A stretch of 64,000 nt of DNA from the NCBI RefSeq assembly GCF_000504205.1, contig NZ_AZAJ01000001.1:3012879-3076878 (forward strand). The letters are read 5' to 3'. Numbering within the stretch: the first letter of the stretch is position 1; each line of letters starts with the position of its first letter. Of this stretch, positions 26,144 to 34,648 are shown in pieces. Origin of the DNA: Methanolobus tindarius DSM 2278 (GTDB lineage Archaea; Halobacteriota; Methanosarcinia; Methanosarcinales; Methanosarcinaceae). The notes beneath the pieces are model-generated. The model was not told the DNA's origin. It ran no database searches and saw only the letters and a list, made by a program, of their open reading frames with translations. The translations under genes were made by a program, and so were the position numbers.

Positions 26144-27073
26144 ATGAATAAAACATCAGGATGTGCTATCTGTCTAATTCTAATCATATTATGCACAGGA
26201 TGTATTGAAAACAAACAAGTGCAATTGATTGATGGGGATGAATACGTGGATACACGTAATTCCCTAACGGAAGAAAAGATATCTTTAATTGATAATTTTG
26301 CTGAAGATCTAAATAATGCAGAAGAAATAGCATCCTATGTGCAGCAGATGGAAGTAATAGATTTTTATAGTCGACCTAAAGCAGGCTACATATTTGGTGA
26401 AGTCGCATTTTACAGGGATGAAGATGAATTAGAGAATTTAGAATATACGGAGTCTCTTATCCACTTTAACAGAACACCGATTCATTTTGTAGGTCTCAAC
26501 AACATCGAAGAGTTTGGTGATGTAGAATACGGCAGGTCACATTTGAATGCAATCATATCTTCCGCATTCACTCCGATGTATGGTGCTGAGGATGAGCAAC
26601 TTAATTGCATAATTTTTTCCAGGAATATCCTCTTAAATCATTGTTTGTCAGAGGAACACAAAGAAAGATTAGTAAGCGTCTTAAAGATAGTTGATACATG
26701 GGGACAATTCAGAGAGAGCATGATACATACTAATGTCCCAATAAACGGTTCTGACGCAAATAGGACATTTGCAATCGATAATGTTGGAGATGCAAATATA
26801 ATAATGAATACTGAATGGGATCAGGATGATCTTAAACAGTATTTCGAATTTTTAGATTCATCCGGTTTTAACTCCTCTGAAGAGTTATTGTCTTTTGCAC
26901 GTCAATTTACAGTTGCAAAAAAGAGCATTAATGACGATATGTCAGAAAGTACACATGTTAAGATAAACAATGCAAGAGTGTATGTAGTTGCCAATTTCCC
27001 GCAATATAGTGATGAAGGCATTCAAAAAGATGATATGCGTGCATATCTTACTCTGGATGATTACAAAGAATGA
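26144..27073 (+). CDS. Lipoprotein, unknown function
   Basis: 309 residues from ATG 26144, with GGTG at 26131-26134; the frame is open from a GTG at 26132 but that would overlap the ribosome site. A signal peptide ends in a lipobox LCTGC (Cys near residue 20), so the protein should be anchored outside the cell membrane. The mature part is acidic, with no recognised domain; notable pieces are RTPIHFVGLNNIEEFGDVEYG and VYVVANFPQYSDEG. It is the first intact gene after the decayed element region and appears to be chromosomal. Confidence 0.75.
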   Translation: MNKTSGCAICLILIILCTGCIENKQVQLIDGDEYVDTRNSLTEEKISLIDNFAEDLNNAEEIASYVQQMEVIDFYSRPKAGYIFGEVAFYRDEDELENLEYTESLIHFNRTPIHFVGLNNIEEFGDVEYGRSHLNAIISSAFTPMYGAEDEQLNCIIFSRNILLNHCLSEEHKERLVSVLKIVDTWGQFRESMIHTNVPINGSDANRTFAIDNVGDANIIMNTEWDQDDLKQYFEFLDSSGFNSSEELLSFARQFTVAKKSINDDMSESTHVKINNARVYVVANFPQYSDEGIQKDDMRAYLTLDDYKE

Positions 27074-27238
27074 AATCTTTTGTTAGTACTCTTTCCAGAA
27101 TTCTGACGTATGCACCAATTATTAACTTTCTTTTTTTTACATGAACAGAATCATTTTATCCGTTTCCAACAACATCGACAAAATTAATAACCAATATTTA
27201 CATATGCTTATAAAGTTGCTATAGTGTGAGGTAATGAG

Positions 27239-28120
27239 ATGGATCATAAAAGATCAATTGTTTTTGTAGCTCTGGTTTCAATTTGTCTTTTGGTATCTGG
27301 GTGTTCTGGGCCGGAAATGACAACTGAAATTACAGCAAATAATACTTTAAGCTACAAGGATGCAAACCTTACATTGACTTTAACGCCTGAAACGGTAAAT
27401 ACAAGTGAACTTTCAAACCTGCAGCTCAGTTTAACAAATGAAGGAAAATACCCGATTAATGTTGATAAATTCCGTCACCAATGTAATTATAAAATTATTT
27501 ATGCTGATGGATGGGACGTTGAATATGAGTCGATGCCGATGTGTGTAGAGATAGGAGACGATTCACTTATTGAGATTATGCCCGGGGAATCGTATACAGT
27601 AAACGTAGATGATGCAGGTCATTGGCAGGGACAGTTAAGAAAAGGCAATGATTCAATATCTGTTGTGTATTATCCTACAGGTAGTAGCTATACCACTCAT
27701 AAATTCTGGACTGGAAAGCTTAGATCAAACAACATAACTTACATTTCTGAAAGTGTCAAAAATGAGTCACAGGAAAACATAGAAGGCAACAAAATATTTA
27801 ATGGTACGATCCAGATGGGAGACGGATATCTGGCAAATGATATTTTATTCAATATTAACTATATATCAGTTGGAACAAAATATGCAACCATCGCAGTATA
27901 TCAGGGTGAAGAGAGAACTGAATATATTAAAATATACGAAGGTGAAACCCGCATAGTTAATTATGAAAACAGCCCTCGTATTGCATTGAAATTAATTGAT
28001 ACCTTCGAGAGAGAAAATGTCGCAGGAAATTTTTCAATAACTGTTGAAAATAGCAATCTTTCGGTTAATGACGGCGGCATAGTTGAAGGTGGATTTTATG
28101 AGATGTATCTAAATGATTAA
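27239..28120 (+). CDS. Lipoprotein with immunoglobulin-like regions
   Basis: 293 residues. The signal peptide ends in LLVSGC (Cys22), giving lipid attachment. The mature protein is beta-rich: residues about 40-150 read as an intracellular-protease-inhibitor/Ig-like fold (LSNLQLSLTNEGKYPINVDKF, then MPGESYTVNV), and a second beta domain covers about 180-290. Many Asn-x-Ser/Thr sites suit a surface glycoprotein. The start has GAGGTAATGAG just upstream. No partner is evident; it is monocistronic between AT-rich gaps. Confidence 0.72.
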   Translation: MDHKRSIVFVALVSICLLVSGCSGPEMTTEITANNTLSYKDANLTLTLTPETVNTSELSNLQLSLTNEGKYPINVDKFRHQCNYKIIYADGWDVEYESMPMCVEIGDDSLIEIMPGESYTVNVDDAGHWQGQLRKGNDSISVVYYPTGSSYTTHKFWTGKLRSNNITYISESVKNESQENIEGNKIFNGTIQMGDGYLANDILFNINYISVGTKYATIAVYQGEERTEYIKIYEGETRIVNYENSPRIALKLIDTFERENVAGNFSITVENSNLSVNDGGIVEGGFYEMYLND

Positions 28121-28270
28121 CTAAAAAAGGTTGCAACTTTGTTTTTTTACACATTTCCTTCTTTTTTAGAATTTCATTGTCATTCCTATTGTCTTTCTTT
28201 TATTCCTTCAGTTACTTCTTTAATTAATAAAAAAATTCAAATATGAATATCTGAATATGTTGGTGAAGTA

Positions 28271-28921
28271 ATGACTGATGAATTAGCCGGGATTGTGGTT
28301 TTATTTTTAGTAATGTGGTTAATGCCACTGACAGGTCTGATTCTCCTGAATTATGCAACAATTGAGACCAGAAAAAATGATAGTCATTACTATAGTCTTG
28401 CTATCAAATATCCTTTAATCCTTTTGTCATTAGGTTTATTATGTTTAGCAGCTGGTTTTTTTTTGCAGGAGCTATTTGAAAATGCTTACAGTTTTTACAA
28501 AATAGGTTTTTTTGTACTCATTCTTTTCACATTACTATACATTACTTCCGAGTCATATTACAATTTTAAAAGCAAAAACAGGGATGAATTATCATATAAT
28601 GCTACAAAAAGTAGCACACAGGATAAATCAACATCAAACCGGGAATCAGTAAAATTTGTGGCAAAATTTATAGTCAGTAAAACCAAGGAAACTTATGATT
28701 ATATTTATATGTGCTTTGCGTTAATGGCTATTGTTTCTATCTATTCAATACTCGCAAATGATGTTTTATATTTTACCGCTGTACAATCCTTTGATGACTT
28801 GCTTAATCTTGACCATGCAATGATTTTTGAATTTCTGGGAAAAGTATTCCAGTTAATTATTTCTGTGGTAATCTTATTTGTATGTTTTAAGAAACGCATG
28901 AAGGAGAACACCGACAACTGA
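28271..28921 (+). CDS. Multi-pass membrane protein, unknown
   Basis: 216 residues with about five membrane helices: near 6-27, 44-66, 76-93, 145-163 and 184-205. The loop at about 105-130 is polar and Ser/Lys-rich. No family is recognised. GGTGA at 28262-28266 lies just upstream of the ATG. Confidence 0.65.
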   Translation: MTDELAGIVVLFLVMWLMPLTGLILLNYATIETRKNDSHYYSLAIKYPLILLSLGLLCLAAGFFLQELFENAYSFYKIGFFVLILFTLLYITSESYYNFKSKNRDELSYNATKSSTQDKSTSNRESVKFVAKFIVSKTKETYDYIYMCFALMAIVSIYSILANDVLYFTAVQSFDDLLNLDHAMIFEFLGKVFQLIISVVILFVCFKKRMKENTDN

Positions 28922-29031
28922 CATTAAGATTTAAACGTAGTGTCCTTCTGTATAATATAAAATTATACTATTCACTATTCTTAAATACATTGAAGTTCCA
29001 CATTTTTATCAATATAAGGATGTGTGGTCAT

Positions 29032-29565
29032 ATGAAGAAAATCTTATTCATAATATTGATTTGTTCATTGCTTATCAGTGGGTGTACTGAGTCTGAAAAT
29101 AGCCAAAAAGTAGAGACAGGAGATCATGTTTCTGTAAATTATACAGGAACACTGGATGATGGAACTGTATTTGACACTTCCCGGGAAGAGGTTGCAATAA
29201 AAGAAGGCATTTACCAATCCGGCAGGGACTATGAACCTCTTTCTTTTACAGCAGGGGCTGGACAGGTTATTGATGGTTTTGATGATGCAGTTATAGGAAT
29301 GGAACCCGGTGAGGTTAAAACCGTTACCATCCCGCCGGAAAATGCATATGGTGCTTATTGTCCGGAACTTCTGGTATCTGTGCCTGTGGAGCAATTCCAT
29401 TCAGCTAATATAACTCCGATAGTTGGCCAGAAAGTGACAACTCAGAATCAGGTTGGTGTAATTGTTAATATCACTGACAGCAATGTTACCGTTGACTGTA
29501 ATACCAAACTTGCAGGCGAGACCCTGACATTTACAATAGAAATGGTATCAATAGATAAAACCTGA
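29032..29565 (+). CDS. FKBP-type peptidyl-prolyl isomerase, SlyD-like lipoprotein
   Basis: 177 residues from ATG 29032; the frame is open to 28990 but the signal peptide (KKILFIILICSLLISGC) begins here. Lipobox ISGC predicts a surface-anchored lipoprotein. The FKBP fold shows in VSVNYTGTLDDGTVFDTS, then AGQVIDGFDDAVIGMEPGE and PPENAYG. After it comes an inserted flap-like domain (about residues 120-160) and a closing strand (LAGETLTFTIEMVSI). This is the arrangement of SlyD and archaeal short FKBPs. The enzyme speeds proline isomerisation in proteins; here it should act outside the membrane. Confidence 0.9.
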   Translation: MKKILFIILICSLLISGCTESENSQKVETGDHVSVNYTGTLDDGTVFDTSREEVAIKEGIYQSGRDYEPLSFTAGAGQVIDGFDDAVIGMEPGEVKTVTIPPENAYGAYCPELLVSVPVEQFHSANITPIVGQKVTTQNQVGVIVNITDSNVTVDCNTKLAGETLTFTIEMVSIDKT

Positions 29566-29601
29566 TGTTTAGGTTTTAGGATTGTAAAAAAGGAAAAGAA
29601 T

Positions 29602-29623
29602 GAAGATCCGAAACCGGGTCTTC
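29602..29623. terminator. Hairpin between convergent genes
   Basis: Stem GAAGATCC / GGGTCTTC (8 pairs with one G-T) around GAAACC. On the - strand it is followed by T-rich sequence (complement of 29580-29600), so it fits the end of the TRAM gene. A second small stem, AAAACCT / AGGTTTT (29557-29577), overlaps the end of the FKBP gene. Confidence 0.55.
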
Positions 29624-29657
29624 AAAAATATGTTTTATTGAGTTATTAACAGTAAAT

Positions 29658-29870
29658 TTAAGCTAATTCGCCAAATGCGAACTTGCTGAGTACTTTAGTA
29701 ACTTTAATTGTAACTTCGTCGCCTACCTTTGTTTCTGGTACAAAGATGACAAATCCGCTTACTCTTGCGATTCCGTCGCCTTCTCTTGCGATATCTTCAA
29801 TTGTTACATCATAAGTTTCTCCAGCTTCTACCGGAGCAGTTGACTGTGTGTTGTTAAACAAATTTTTCAC
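29658..29870 (-). CDS. Single TRAM-domain RNA-binding protein
   Basis: 70 residues, nearly all a TRAM domain: GETYDVTIEDIAREGDGIAR, then GFVIFVPETKVGDEVTIKV and KFAFGE. This beta-barrel binds RNA and is otherwise found in tRNA-modifying enzymes. Stand-alone TRAM proteins are abundant in methanogens and have been described as RNA chaperones and antiterminators in cold adaptation. The start has ACGGAAGTG just upstream. The 240-base gap on its 5' side is AT-rich and may hold a long leader, as expected for such genes. Confidence 0.92.
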   Translation of the reverse strand: MKNLFNNTQSTAPVEAGETYDVTIEDIAREGDGIARVSGFVIFVPETKVGDEVTIKVTKVLSKFAFGELA

Positions 29871-30110
29871 TTCCGTTAAATATTAGCTTAAAAAGAATAC
29901 AACCATTTAGTTAAACATACGAAAAAACAGTAAATACGATTAATGTAATACCATCTAAACTTATAATTATCAAATTAGTTTAAGCCTCTATAAGCACCCT
30001 TACTTAGGGCGGATAGTATATATGCCTATTCATAGTCACAGAAATTTAAGTTCCGAATTGTCCATACTCTCATAAAATTCCCGCATTGTTGTATCCTTCA
30101 ATTCTTCAAA

Positions 30111-30548
30111 TCATGACCACAAAAACCACCATGCAAGCAATGCGATGATAGGATAAGTGATATACATTACCGGTAGGTTAAACTTTCCAATCTTCACCCA
30201 TGGATAATAATTAACAAATTCCGGGTTCCATTCTGAAAAACTGACAACAGGGTTCACCAGAAACCAGGTGAAATCCTCTATAACAATACCTGTGAAGTAT
30301 GCACTCACAAGTATCCCGAAAAGCCGGGTATCCCATCCATTAATGACCAGTGGCAGGGTCAGAAGCAGGGGCCACATGACAAAGAAAAGATAGAAATGAT
30401 ATGCTGTAAGGCTGACATGTTCACCAAACCGGATAGTCCAGCCAATCTTCCCGCGGTTGCCTGCATTTCTGCCTTCAACATACGCTTCCCAGAAAGATGT
30501 GGCTATCATAGCAGCCCATATCCATGCAAATATCAGGTAAACATTCAC
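30111..30548 (-). CDS. Small multi-pass membrane protein, unknown
   Basis: 145 residues with four likely membrane segments (about 2-18, 46-68, 78-98 and 123-144), rich in Trp and aromatic residues. Between the first two is a conserved-looking polar stretch (EGRNAGNRGKIGW). No family is recognised. It is convergent with the region before it and divergent from the winged-helix gene at 30664. Confidence 0.65.
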   Translation of the reverse strand: MNVYLIFAWIWAAMIATSFWEAYVEGRNAGNRGKIGWTIRFGEHVSLTAYHFYLFFVMWPLLLTLPLVINGWDTRLFGILVSAYFTGIVIEDFTWFLVNPVVSFSEWNPEFVNYYPWVKIGKFNLPVMYITYPIIALLAWWFLWS

Positions 30549-30663
30549 AATAGTATTCGCTTTTTATGGCATATATTACATTTGACAGAGAAAATCAGAA
30601 TTAATTTATTCCGAGGATTAACAGGCTTGAGTAAAGGCTATCCCTTGATTTCAACAATTATTT

Positions 30664-30951
30664 ATGAGCATAAAATCAATTAGTTTTATGGTTAAATCCC
30701 CAGAACCAAGTATAGAACCAGGTATTCATTCATCTAAAGTCACTGAGCGTATAAATGCAACAGCTCTTGAATTACTAAAGAAACATGCTAATGGTCTTCG
30801 CTGGTCAGAACTGGTCTCAATGATCATGGATTCAGATCCTGCATTTCATCCAAAAACTGTTAATGGATGTGTCTGGAAACTTGTAGAAAAATACCCTGAC
30901 AGGGTTTACAAGCCATCTAAAGGGATTTTCAGATTACTGGAATATAAATAA
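30664..30951 (+). CDS. Small winged-helix-like protein
   Basis: 95 residues. After a flexible N-terminus, residues 30-93 read as a winged helix or HARE-like domain: ATALELLKKHANGLRWSEL, then FHPKTVNGCVWKLVEK and a wing ending GIFRLLEY. A later ATG at 30691 is possible; neither start has a clear ribosome site. DNA binding is likely from the fold alone; targets are unknown. Confidence 0.62.
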   Translation: MSIKSISFMVKSPEPSIEPGIHSSKVTERINATALELLKKHANGLRWSELVSMIMDSDPAFHPKTVNGCVWKLVEKYPDRVYKPSKGIFRLLEYK

Positions 30952-31103
30952 TGTTTAATACAATAGGAACAATAGCCACAAAATTTATCTAAAATCCGGA
31001 CAACTAAGAGCCATTATAAGAAGATGTCAATTTTTTTGATACATATAAACACTCCTTGTGTTAAACTTTCTTATTAATAAATTCACATGCACAAGGTGAA
31101 AAT

Positions 31104-31574
31104 TTGATACAAAACAAAAAAGAGAATCTAATCCATACTTTCATGTATGTTTGGTTTATGGCATTTGTAATGACAGGATACAACATAACAATTCATCAGG
31201 GACTATCTACGGACATACTAAAAGTAACCTGGCTGAGTTTTCCCGCTACTTTCATAGTGGCATTTACACTTGAATATTTTATTGTAGGAAAACATGGAAT
31301 GAAATTGGTGTTCAAACTACAAAAACAACATCATACACCTTTTCAAAAACGAGCCATAACTGCATTGGTTTTTGTTGCCGGAATGGCAACCTTAATGTCA
31401 TTATGTTTTTCAATATCAACTGTTGGTTTTTCAAAAGAACTACCTTTGACATGGGTTTACAATCTTATTATTAACGCAGTATTTGCGTATCCTTTAATAG
31501 TGTTTGTTGCAGGTCCACTTGTTGGTTTTATATTCCGGAAAATATTCCCGGAAGGTTCAATTGTTGATGTTTGA
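31104..31574 (+). CDS. DUF2798-like membrane protein
   Basis: 156 residues from a TTG start with GGTGA at 31095-31099, four bases before it. Four membrane helices (about 10-30, 36-58, 84-105 and 122-146). The two repeats, with FVMTGYNITIHQG and, in the second half, WVYNLIINAVFAYPLIVFVAGPLVGFI, resemble DUF2798 proteins, in which two similar helix pairs occur. Function unknown. Confidence 0.7.
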   Translation: MIQNKKENLIHTFMYVWFMAFVMTGYNITIHQGLSTDILKVTWLSFPATFIVAFTLEYFIVGKHGMKLVFKLQKQHHTPFQKRAITALVFVAGMATLMSLCFSISTVGFSKELPLTWVYNLIINAVFAYPLIVFVAGPLVGFIFRKIFPEGSIVDV

Positions 31575-31749
31575 AAAACTTCATAAGCAAACTTCTTCTC
31601 ATTTATTTTTTAAAAAATAATTATTTAATATGTATTATTATTAGTTTAATTGTTGAACAAGTATTATACCATAATAATATATTGTGCAAAATTTACTTTT
31701 TTGGAAAACTATAACTAATATTGATGATATAAGGATTTTGGGGATTATT

Positions 31750-32016
31750 ATGACAGCATCTAATTATATCCAATTGATAAAAGATGAAATGCTGAACGAA
31801 ATGTCAGTAAACATTAATCAATTGTGTGGCAAATCTTCTGTTATTAAAGGACAGGATGTACTTGTAGAAAATGTGAAAATAGAAACAAGTCGTGTTGTTG
31901 ATACGTACAAACATCCAATGTATAACATTTATATGAATCATCAATTGAAATACAAAGATGTTTCACTATTTGATGCAGTTTATCATGTGAGTGTACACTT
32001 TGAGAAAGAAAGATAA
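31750..32016 (+). CDS. Small conserved protein, unknown
   Basis: 88 residues from ATG 31750; the frame is open to 31684 but TTGGGGAT just before 31750 serves as a ribosome site. The protein is a soluble alpha/beta chain (YIQLIKDEMLNEM, then VENVKIETSRVVD). No family is recognised. A hairpin CCAGAA-GTC-TTCTGG lies shortly downstream (about 32033-32047). Confidence 0.5.
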   Translation: MTASNYIQLIKDEMLNEMSVNINQLCGKSSVIKGQDVLVENVKIETSRVVDTYKHPMYNIYMNHQLKYKDVSLFDAVYHVSVHFEKER

Positions 32017-32430
32017 CATAGCAGAAGGCATACCAGAAGTCTTCTGGCTTCGATGTGTTAACAAATCTATTTAATAGGTTAATTACCCACTTACAGTTAG
32101 TTTTAACTTCTTATTTCACTTTCATCTTTGTTTTCTGCATAAACAGCTATCGACTATTTGTTTTGTTTAAAAAGCAATCATATTACGTTTTTTCATCTGA
32201 AAATCTATTTTTATAGTTATTCTTTGCCATAAAAAGATATTTCAATACCTTATTTATTCAAACTAGATAAAGACAGATTTTTCATAAATATAACTGCTAA
32301 ATTCCTATTAATTTTGCTTAAATATTGTATATGCCTACTATTACCAGCAAAAACATTAAATTCATAGTATTTCTTTACATCATTAGTTTAAACTCGCCTA
32401 AATAGGCTTAAAGCTGGTGAAAAAAGGTTT
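32017..32430. other. Long AT-rich intergenic region
   Basis: 413 bases without a supported gene. It begins with a small CCAGAA/TTCTGG hairpin (about 32033-32047) and is otherwise AT-rich, with several homopolymer T runs. GGTGA at 32415-32419 serves the next gene. No repeat or RNA fold stood out. Confidence 0.5.
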
Positions 32431-33039
32431 ATGGAAATAAGCACGGCTGTAAAAAAGGCAATTCGATATAGCATAGTTCAGAATATTCTGAAGCATTATC
32501 AATGCCCTGAAACCTGCGGAGCACATTGTTGCAGCCAGGGGCAGATTCACTTTTTTGAGGATGAAGTCAAAATCCTGACTCTTATGGATAAGGAAAAAGC
32601 AAAAAATATCACAAACGAAAGTTTATCTGCAGGAATCTACCAGATGAACACACCCTGCTCTTTTCTCAGTAGCAGCGGCAGATGCGAAGTCTATAATAAC
32701 AGGCCTACGGTTTGCGGTATGTACCCTTTCAAGGTCAACACATCTGGCACTTCGCTGGGACTGCAGCCATGTCCGATTGGATTTATGATAATCCGGGATT
32801 TTGCAGAATGGATAATTGACACTTTTTCAAGATCTGCTGTCTCAGATGAAGAAAAAACAAGGATAAAAGAAGAATGGCAAAAGAACATAGAATTATATGA
32901 AGCAGAACTCGTAGACTTTCATTTCAAGCCGGTTTTAAAAGAGATGCAGATACCTTTTGATGAGCTTGAAATGCTTTCCATGTTCCTGTCTTCAAGAAAA
33001 ACTGTGCTGTCTTTGATAGAAGATAAAAATCCTGCATAA
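32431..33039 (+). CDS. YkgJ-family cysteine-cluster protein
   Basis: 202 residues. The first half holds the cysteine signature CPETCGAHCC (about residues 25-34) and later CSFLSSSGRCEVYNNRPTVC with GMYPF, the YkgJ pattern thought to bind zinc or an Fe-S cluster. The C-terminal part is helical. Members of this family occur widely in archaea, and their reaction is not settled. GGTGA lies 11 bases before the ATG, with AAAAGG between. Confidence 0.88.
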   Translation: MEISTAVKKAIRYSIVQNILKHYQCPETCGAHCCSQGQIHFFEDEVKILTLMDKEKAKNITNESLSAGIYQMNTPCSFLSSSGRCEVYNNRPTVCGMYPFKVNTSGTSLGLQPCPIGFMIIRDFAEWIIDTFSRSAVSDEEKTRIKEEWQKNIELYEAELVDFHFKPVLKEMQIPFDELEMLSMFLSSRKTVLSLIEDKNPA

Positions 33040-33233
33040 ATGTCAGAATCAATTATTGGTGAACCCTGATATGAGGTTCAAAAGTAACTTCAGCAGAGGT
33101 CATGTTTAAAAATAGGATCTCTGGTTTTAAGTTTATAATTTGTTATATAAAATTATTGATAGTAATATGATCGCCAACAATTTATACCAATAAGTGCATA
33201 TAATAAATTGGTTACAAGGAAGTAAGCTGTAAA

Positions 33234-33419
33234 ATGAAGTACCATTCAGGATGGAATAAATCTTCTGTCTCTACCTATAAACTTCATTAACGCATGACTT
33301 TATGAAGGAAAATTCATGACAGGATAAAACCTGATCTTGTAATAAACTTCACAAATGCGTAGCCAAGAATGAAGGTAAATTCTGGACGGAATAAAATCCG
33401 ATCCCGTATCAAACTTCAT
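33234..33419. repeat. Three-unit structured tandem repeat in a 489-base intergenic gap
   Basis: Units start with ATGAAG at 33234, 33302 and 33369 (period 67-68) and end with AAACTTCAT, AAACTTCAC and AAACTTCAT. Each unit is therefore closed by an inverted repeat (ATGAAG / CTTCAT). Inside the second unit CAGG/CCTG (33320-33323, 33330-33333) and in the third CGGA/TCCG (33387-33390, 33397-33400) flank ATAAAA; two of four pairs change on both sides. The first unit has a weaker version. The gap 33040-33528 holds no gene otherwise; it also has a small GAACC/GGTTC hairpin at 33061-33079. Confidence 0.7.
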
Positions 33420-33528
33420 TACCTTGTAACCACCTTAATCTGAAAATTGCCTGCCAATTCTTTTGTTTTCGAAACCACAGTTTCCTTGTCTTATTGGAAA
33501 GTTTGTAGCCTTAAAAGATAATCCGTGA

Positions 33529-33783
33529 TCAGGATTCAGATTTAAGGGAAACACGGAAATCCCAGTTCAACTTATTTTTATTCACCGGTGAAAAATCACA
33601 TCTGACCATTGCTTCCTTAAACTGCTTATTGGTGACAAAAAAGCCAACGGGTGATTCCTCAAACAGGGTTTTGAGTGCAAAGCTTGCGTATGTCTTTTTT
33701 GTTCCTTTTTGCGGGAGAATATTCTCCATTATCCAATCGTCAATGGTTTTAATCTCACTATCACTTAGTTTGTAATCACCCAT
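33529..33783 (-). CDS. Small conserved protein, unknown
   Basis: 84 residues with a good ribosome site (AAGGAGC) before the ATG at 33783. It is soluble and mixed helix/strand: SDSEIKTIDDWIMENIL, then YASFALKTLFEESPVGFFVTNKQFKEAM. The pattern resembles a small helical DNA- or protein-binding domain, but I do not recognise it. The repeat array lies downstream of its stop. Confidence 0.6.
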   Translation of the reverse strand: MGDYKLSDSEIKTIDDWIMENILPQKGTKKTYASFALKTLFEESPVGFFVTNKQFKEAMVRCDFSPVNKNKLNWDFRVSLKSES

Positions 33784-33994
33784 TTACTTGCTCCTTCCTT
33801 TTTAATTATAAAAGATGAAGACTTCATATAGGGTTCCTGGCTTTTTTAATGTTTGTTTATGATTTGTTGTTTTCAAGTACTGTTCTTATTAAACCTAGAT
33901 GTGGTGAAAAGTCTTAAATATAATTACCTCAGTAAATGCATTCCGTATATTAGCACTGTAGACATAGCTCAGAACTTAAAACAGGAGGATTTTC

Positions 33995-34303
33995 ATGCAA
34001 AAACCAGAAACTCATATATTCGTTTGTGCAAGCACAAGACTTAACGGAATGGTAAAGGGCGTATGCGAGAACAAGAAATCACATAACCTTGTAGGAATGT
34101 TTGCCGAAGAAGTAATGGACAGAGACCTGGAAGGTGAAGTGATGGTTACTGCAACCGGATGTGTAGGTCTTTGCGAGAAGGGACCAATTGTCATGATCTA
34201 CCCACAGCAGATCTGGTATGGTGAGGTTACAGCAGGTGACGTTGAGGAAATACTTGATGCAATAGAAGAAGGCGAAGTTGTAGACAGACTACTTATTTCA
34301 TAA
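33995..34303 (+). CDS. Thioredoxin-like [2Fe-2S] ferredoxin
   Basis: 102 residues. Cysteines lie at 11 (FVCAS), 24 (GVCEN), 56 and 60 (ATGCVGLCEKGP), matching the thioredoxin-like [2Fe-2S] ferredoxin/NuoE-type spacing. The segment VMIYPQQIWYGEVTAGDVEEIL is the usual following strand and helix. It should carry single electrons in the cytoplasm. The ribosome site AGGAGGA lies seven bases before the ATG, suggesting strong expression. It stands alone with a clear terminator after it. Confidence 0.93.
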   Translation: MQKPETHIFVCASTRLNGMVKGVCENKKSHNLVGMFAEEVMDRDLEGEVMVTATGCVGLCEKGPIVMIYPQQIWYGEVTAGDVEEILDAIEEGEVVDRLLIS

Positions 34304-34329
34304 AATTAAACACAAAAACGTAAAAAGGG

Positions 34330-34370
34330 AAAGCGATTTGTTCAATTAATATGAATAAGTCGCTTTTATA
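34330..34370 (+). terminator. Hairpin terminator after the ferredoxin gene
   Basis: Stem AAAGCGA (34330-34336) / TCGCTTT (34360-34366) with an inner TTCA/TGAA stem, followed by TATAT. The rest of the gap to 34648 is AT-rich and holds no gene or clear motif. Confidence 0.6.
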
Positions 34371-34648
34371 TATTCTGTAAAACTCATTCCTTTCTGGTGT
34401 CTGATTGAACAGCTTTGCGTCTATAAATAAATACAGTAACTTCTTTTATTTGGTAAAATGCATAATCATCATCTTAAATTCTATAGATTCCTGTTACCTA
34501 TATTTTAATCAATTAACACTCAAATCTAAGCAGTCTGAATATATATTTTGATGCTTGCCTTATTATTTATCCATAACTTTTGATTTACTCTGTTTAAACA
34601 AGCCTGAAAGACAAAAAGTTATATGTCAGAGATGCCTGTACCAAAGGT

